Assembly (NCBI GenBank): GCA_958438955.1
Contig: CAUBTS010000090.1
Span: 1 to 6,985, forward strand
DNA length: 6,985 nt
Direction: 5' to 3'
Source: an uncultured Collinsella sp.
GTDB lineage: Bacteria; Actinomycetota; Coriobacteriia; Coriobacteriales; Coriobacteriaceae
A model generated the notes under the pieces. The model ran no database searches, was not told where the DNA came from, and saw nothing but the letters and a program-made list of their open reading frames with translations. Positions 5,247 to 6,985 of the stretch are shown here, piece by piece; the stretch's first letter is position 1, and every line of letters starts with the position of its first letter. Both the position numbers and the translations under genes were made by a program.

Positions 5247-6985
5247 ATGGAACAATTCTCGCAATCGGGCTCGCGCGGTCGACGCCGCACGGGCAACGAG
5301 CCGGCGCCGCACGAACGCGTGAAGAGCGAACGCCGTGCCAACGAGCCGCGACGCACCACGAGCCCCCATCGCGCTTCTGCCAACAACGCGGGCCGCGCCA
5401 ACACTCCCGCCGCGGAGCAGACGCCTGCTCGCCCCAAGTCCCGCTACATCCCTGCCCTTGACGGCCTGCGCACGCTTGCCGTCGTCGCGGTGGTGCTCTA
5501 TCACCTCAACCTCACGTGGGCGCAGGGCGGTCTGCTCGGCGTCACGATCTTCTTTGTGCTTTCGGGCTATCTGATCACACGCCTGCTACTCAACGAAGTC
5601 GCTAAGACCGGCCGCATCGACCTCAAGAGCTTCTGGATCCGCCGCATCCGTCGCCTGGTCCCCGCCGTGGTAACCGTCGTGGTGGTGACCTGTGCGCTGT
5701 GCACCGTCTTCAACCACGTGATGCTCACCAAGATGCGCCCCGACATTCTGCCGTCACTGCTGTTCTTTAACAACTGGTGGCAGATTGCCCAAAACGTCTC
5801 GTACTTCAATGCTCTGGGCGACCCCTCGCCGCTCACGCACTTTTGGTCGCTTGCCATCGAGGAACAGTTCTACCTGATTTGGCCGCCGCTGCTGTTTGCC
5901 ATGGTATCCATGCATGTGAGCAAACCCAACACGCGCCGCGTGGTTCTAGGCCTTGCCGCGGTATCTGCCCTTGCCATGATGGTGCTTTACAACCCTGCCG
6001 CCGACCCCAGCCGCGTGTACTACGGCACCGACACCCGCGTGTTCTCGCTGCTGCTGGGTGCCTGGATGGCCTTTATCCCCGATCGCGACCTGGCGCCGGT
6101 TCGTCTCGCCCATCGTTTGGGGCTCAATCGCCTGGCTGGCGCCGCCAAGCACGGCAAGAACGCCGAGGGCAAGCCTGGCGAAAAGGCCGACGAATCAGCC
6201 GAGACCGCCCCGGCACAGCCGAGCGCCCCCGTGCGCTTTTGGTCCTCGCCCGCATCCATCGATGTATTGGGCGTCGTGGGTCTGGTTGGCCTTGCCGCCA
6301 TGGTCGCGCTCACCAACGGCTACACCGCGTTCCAGTATCGCGGCGGCACGCTGTTATGCTCCATCCTCACGCTCATGGTCATCGCGGCCTGCGTGCAGCC
6401 CCAGGGAATGGTTGCTCGCGCGCTGTCCGCCGAGCCGCTCGTGTGGGTTGGCAAGCGCTCATACAGCATCTACCTGTGGCACTATCCGCTGCTGTTGCTT
6501 ATGAACCCGGTCGCCAACATCAACGATACACCGTGGTGGCGGTACATTTTGCAGGTGCTGTTGGTGGTCGCCGTGGCCGAATGCTCATATCGCTTTATCG
6601 AGACGCCGTTTAGAAAGGGCGCCTTTGGGCGCACCGTATCCGAGTTCCGCGACGGCACCGCCACGCCCGCCAACTGGGTGCGCGCGCACGTCCCTGCCTG
6701 TGCAGCCTGCGCTGTCGTGTTGGTCGTTGCACTGGGCGGCCTGATCTTTGTGCCCGAGACGTCTGCGCTGAGCGGCGAGGGCGCCGAAGTTCTGAACAAG
6801 GAAGCCAAGAACGCCGCACCCACCGACCAGCAGGCGGCCGACGACACCGACAAGGACAACGACGGCTTCCCCGACGGCTCCTACGACCTGTTGATGATCG
6901 GTGACTCCGTGTCGCTGCGCGCCGTTGATTCCTTTGACGGCGTGTTCCCGCACAGCCATATCGATGCCGAAAAGGGCCGCCAGTT
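5247..6985 (+). CDS. Acyltransferase-3 / SGNH cell-envelope acetyltransferase, 3' end outside window
   Basis: 579 codons are visible and the frame is still open at the edge. Residues 1-65 form a basic, Arg/Pro/Ala-rich, presumably cytosolic tail. An acyltransferase-3 domain follows: RYIPALDGLRTLAVV at 66-80, H86 in LYHL as the likely catalytic histidine, FFVLSGYLIT at 102-111, HFWSLAIEEQFYLIWP at 198-213 and YSIYLWHYP at 406-414. A hydrophilic insert at about 295-330 breaks the helices. After a last helix near 482-502 comes an acidic linker and then LLMIGDSVSLRA (548-559), the GDS block of an extracytoplasmic SGNH domain. OatA-type proteins of this architecture move acetyl groups across the membrane onto peptidoglycan or other glycans; the acceptor here is unknown. 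ATG at 5247 is the first start after an in-frame TGA at 5238; its ribosome site (GGATGA, 5235-5240) is weak. A TACAAT at 5202-5207 could be its -10, but no good -35 is seen. Confidence 0.93.
   Translation, partial: MEQFSQSGSRGRRRTGNEPAPHERVKSERRANEPRRTTSPHRASANNAGRANTPAAEQTPARPKSRYIPALDGLRTLAVVAVVLYHLNLTWAQGGLLGVTIFFVLSGYLITRLLLNEVAKTGRIDLKSFWIRRIRRLVPAVVTVVVVTCALCTVFNHVMLTKMRPDILPSLLFFNNWWQIAQNVSYFNALGDPSPLTHFWSLAIEEQFYLIWPPLLFAMVSMHVSKPNTRRVVLGLAAVSALAMMVLYNPAADPSRVYYGTDTRVFSLLLGAWMAFIPDRDLAPVRLAHRLGLNRLAGAAKHGKNAEGKPGEKADESAETAPAQPSAPVRFWSSPASIDVLGVVGLVGLAAMVALTNGYTAFQYRGGTLLCSILTLMVIAACVQPQGMVARALSAEPLVWVGKRSYSIYLWHYPLLLLMNPVANINDTPWWRYILQVLLVVAVAECSYRFIETPFRKGAFGRTVSEFRDGTATPANWVRAHVPACAACAVVLVVALGGLIFVPETSALSGEGAEVLNKEAKNAAPTDQQAADDTDKDNDGFPDGSYDLLMIGDSVSLRAVDSFDGVFPHSHIDAEKGRQ

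Noticed and set aside
5777..6613. Plus-strand open frame of 278 codons within the acyltransferase gene
   Set aside because: It is out of frame with the acyltransferase, whose motifs run continuously through this stretch; the product is a low-complexity Arg/Ala/His string.

Overview
The window looks like chromosomal DNA of a Coriobacteriia (Actinomycetota) member, most likely Collinsella or a close relative. This is inferred from high GC, GC-rich third codon positions, a LuxR-type regulator with a 12-helix membrane domain (a form abundant in this class), and the overall gene style. No marker gene is present to fix the species.

Layout. Five genes lie on the minus strand and one on the plus strand. 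Read in the minus direction from about 5150 down to 29, the order is: a regulated promoter, ribokinase (rbsK), a nucleoside hydrolase 30 nt behind it, a long near-palindromic hairpin containing a candidate luxS promoter, luxS, a clear intrinsic terminator, a DUF4867 protein with its own operator-like promoter region, a 21-bp-stem hairpin resembling a REP element, about 230 nt with no recognisable gene, and a membrane LuxR-like protein that stops just where its DNA-binding domain should begin. Diverging from rbsK, a plus-strand acyltransferase-3/SGNH protein runs off the right edge.

How the genes work together. The nucleoside hydrolase would split ribonucleosides into base plus ribose, and ribokinase would phosphorylate that ribose, so the pair forms a compact nucleoside-ribose salvage operon. 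An 18-bp inverted repeat overlaps its -35 box, suggesting control by a LacI-type or similar repressor encoded elsewhere. LuxS detoxifies S-ribosylhomocysteine and makes the AI-2 precursor. It also handles a ribosyl compound, but it has its own promoter and terminator, so functional linkage to the salvage operon is only suggestive. The DUF4867 protein appears to be an independent, locally regulated unit of unknown function. The acyltransferase is a cell-envelope enzyme unrelated to the rest.

No CRISPR array, tRNA, rRNA, transposase or phage gene was seen. No complete new system is evident. The points most worth a second look are the truncated regulator, the two long hairpins, the two operator-like inverted repeats, and a calcium-loop-like linker in the acyltransferase.
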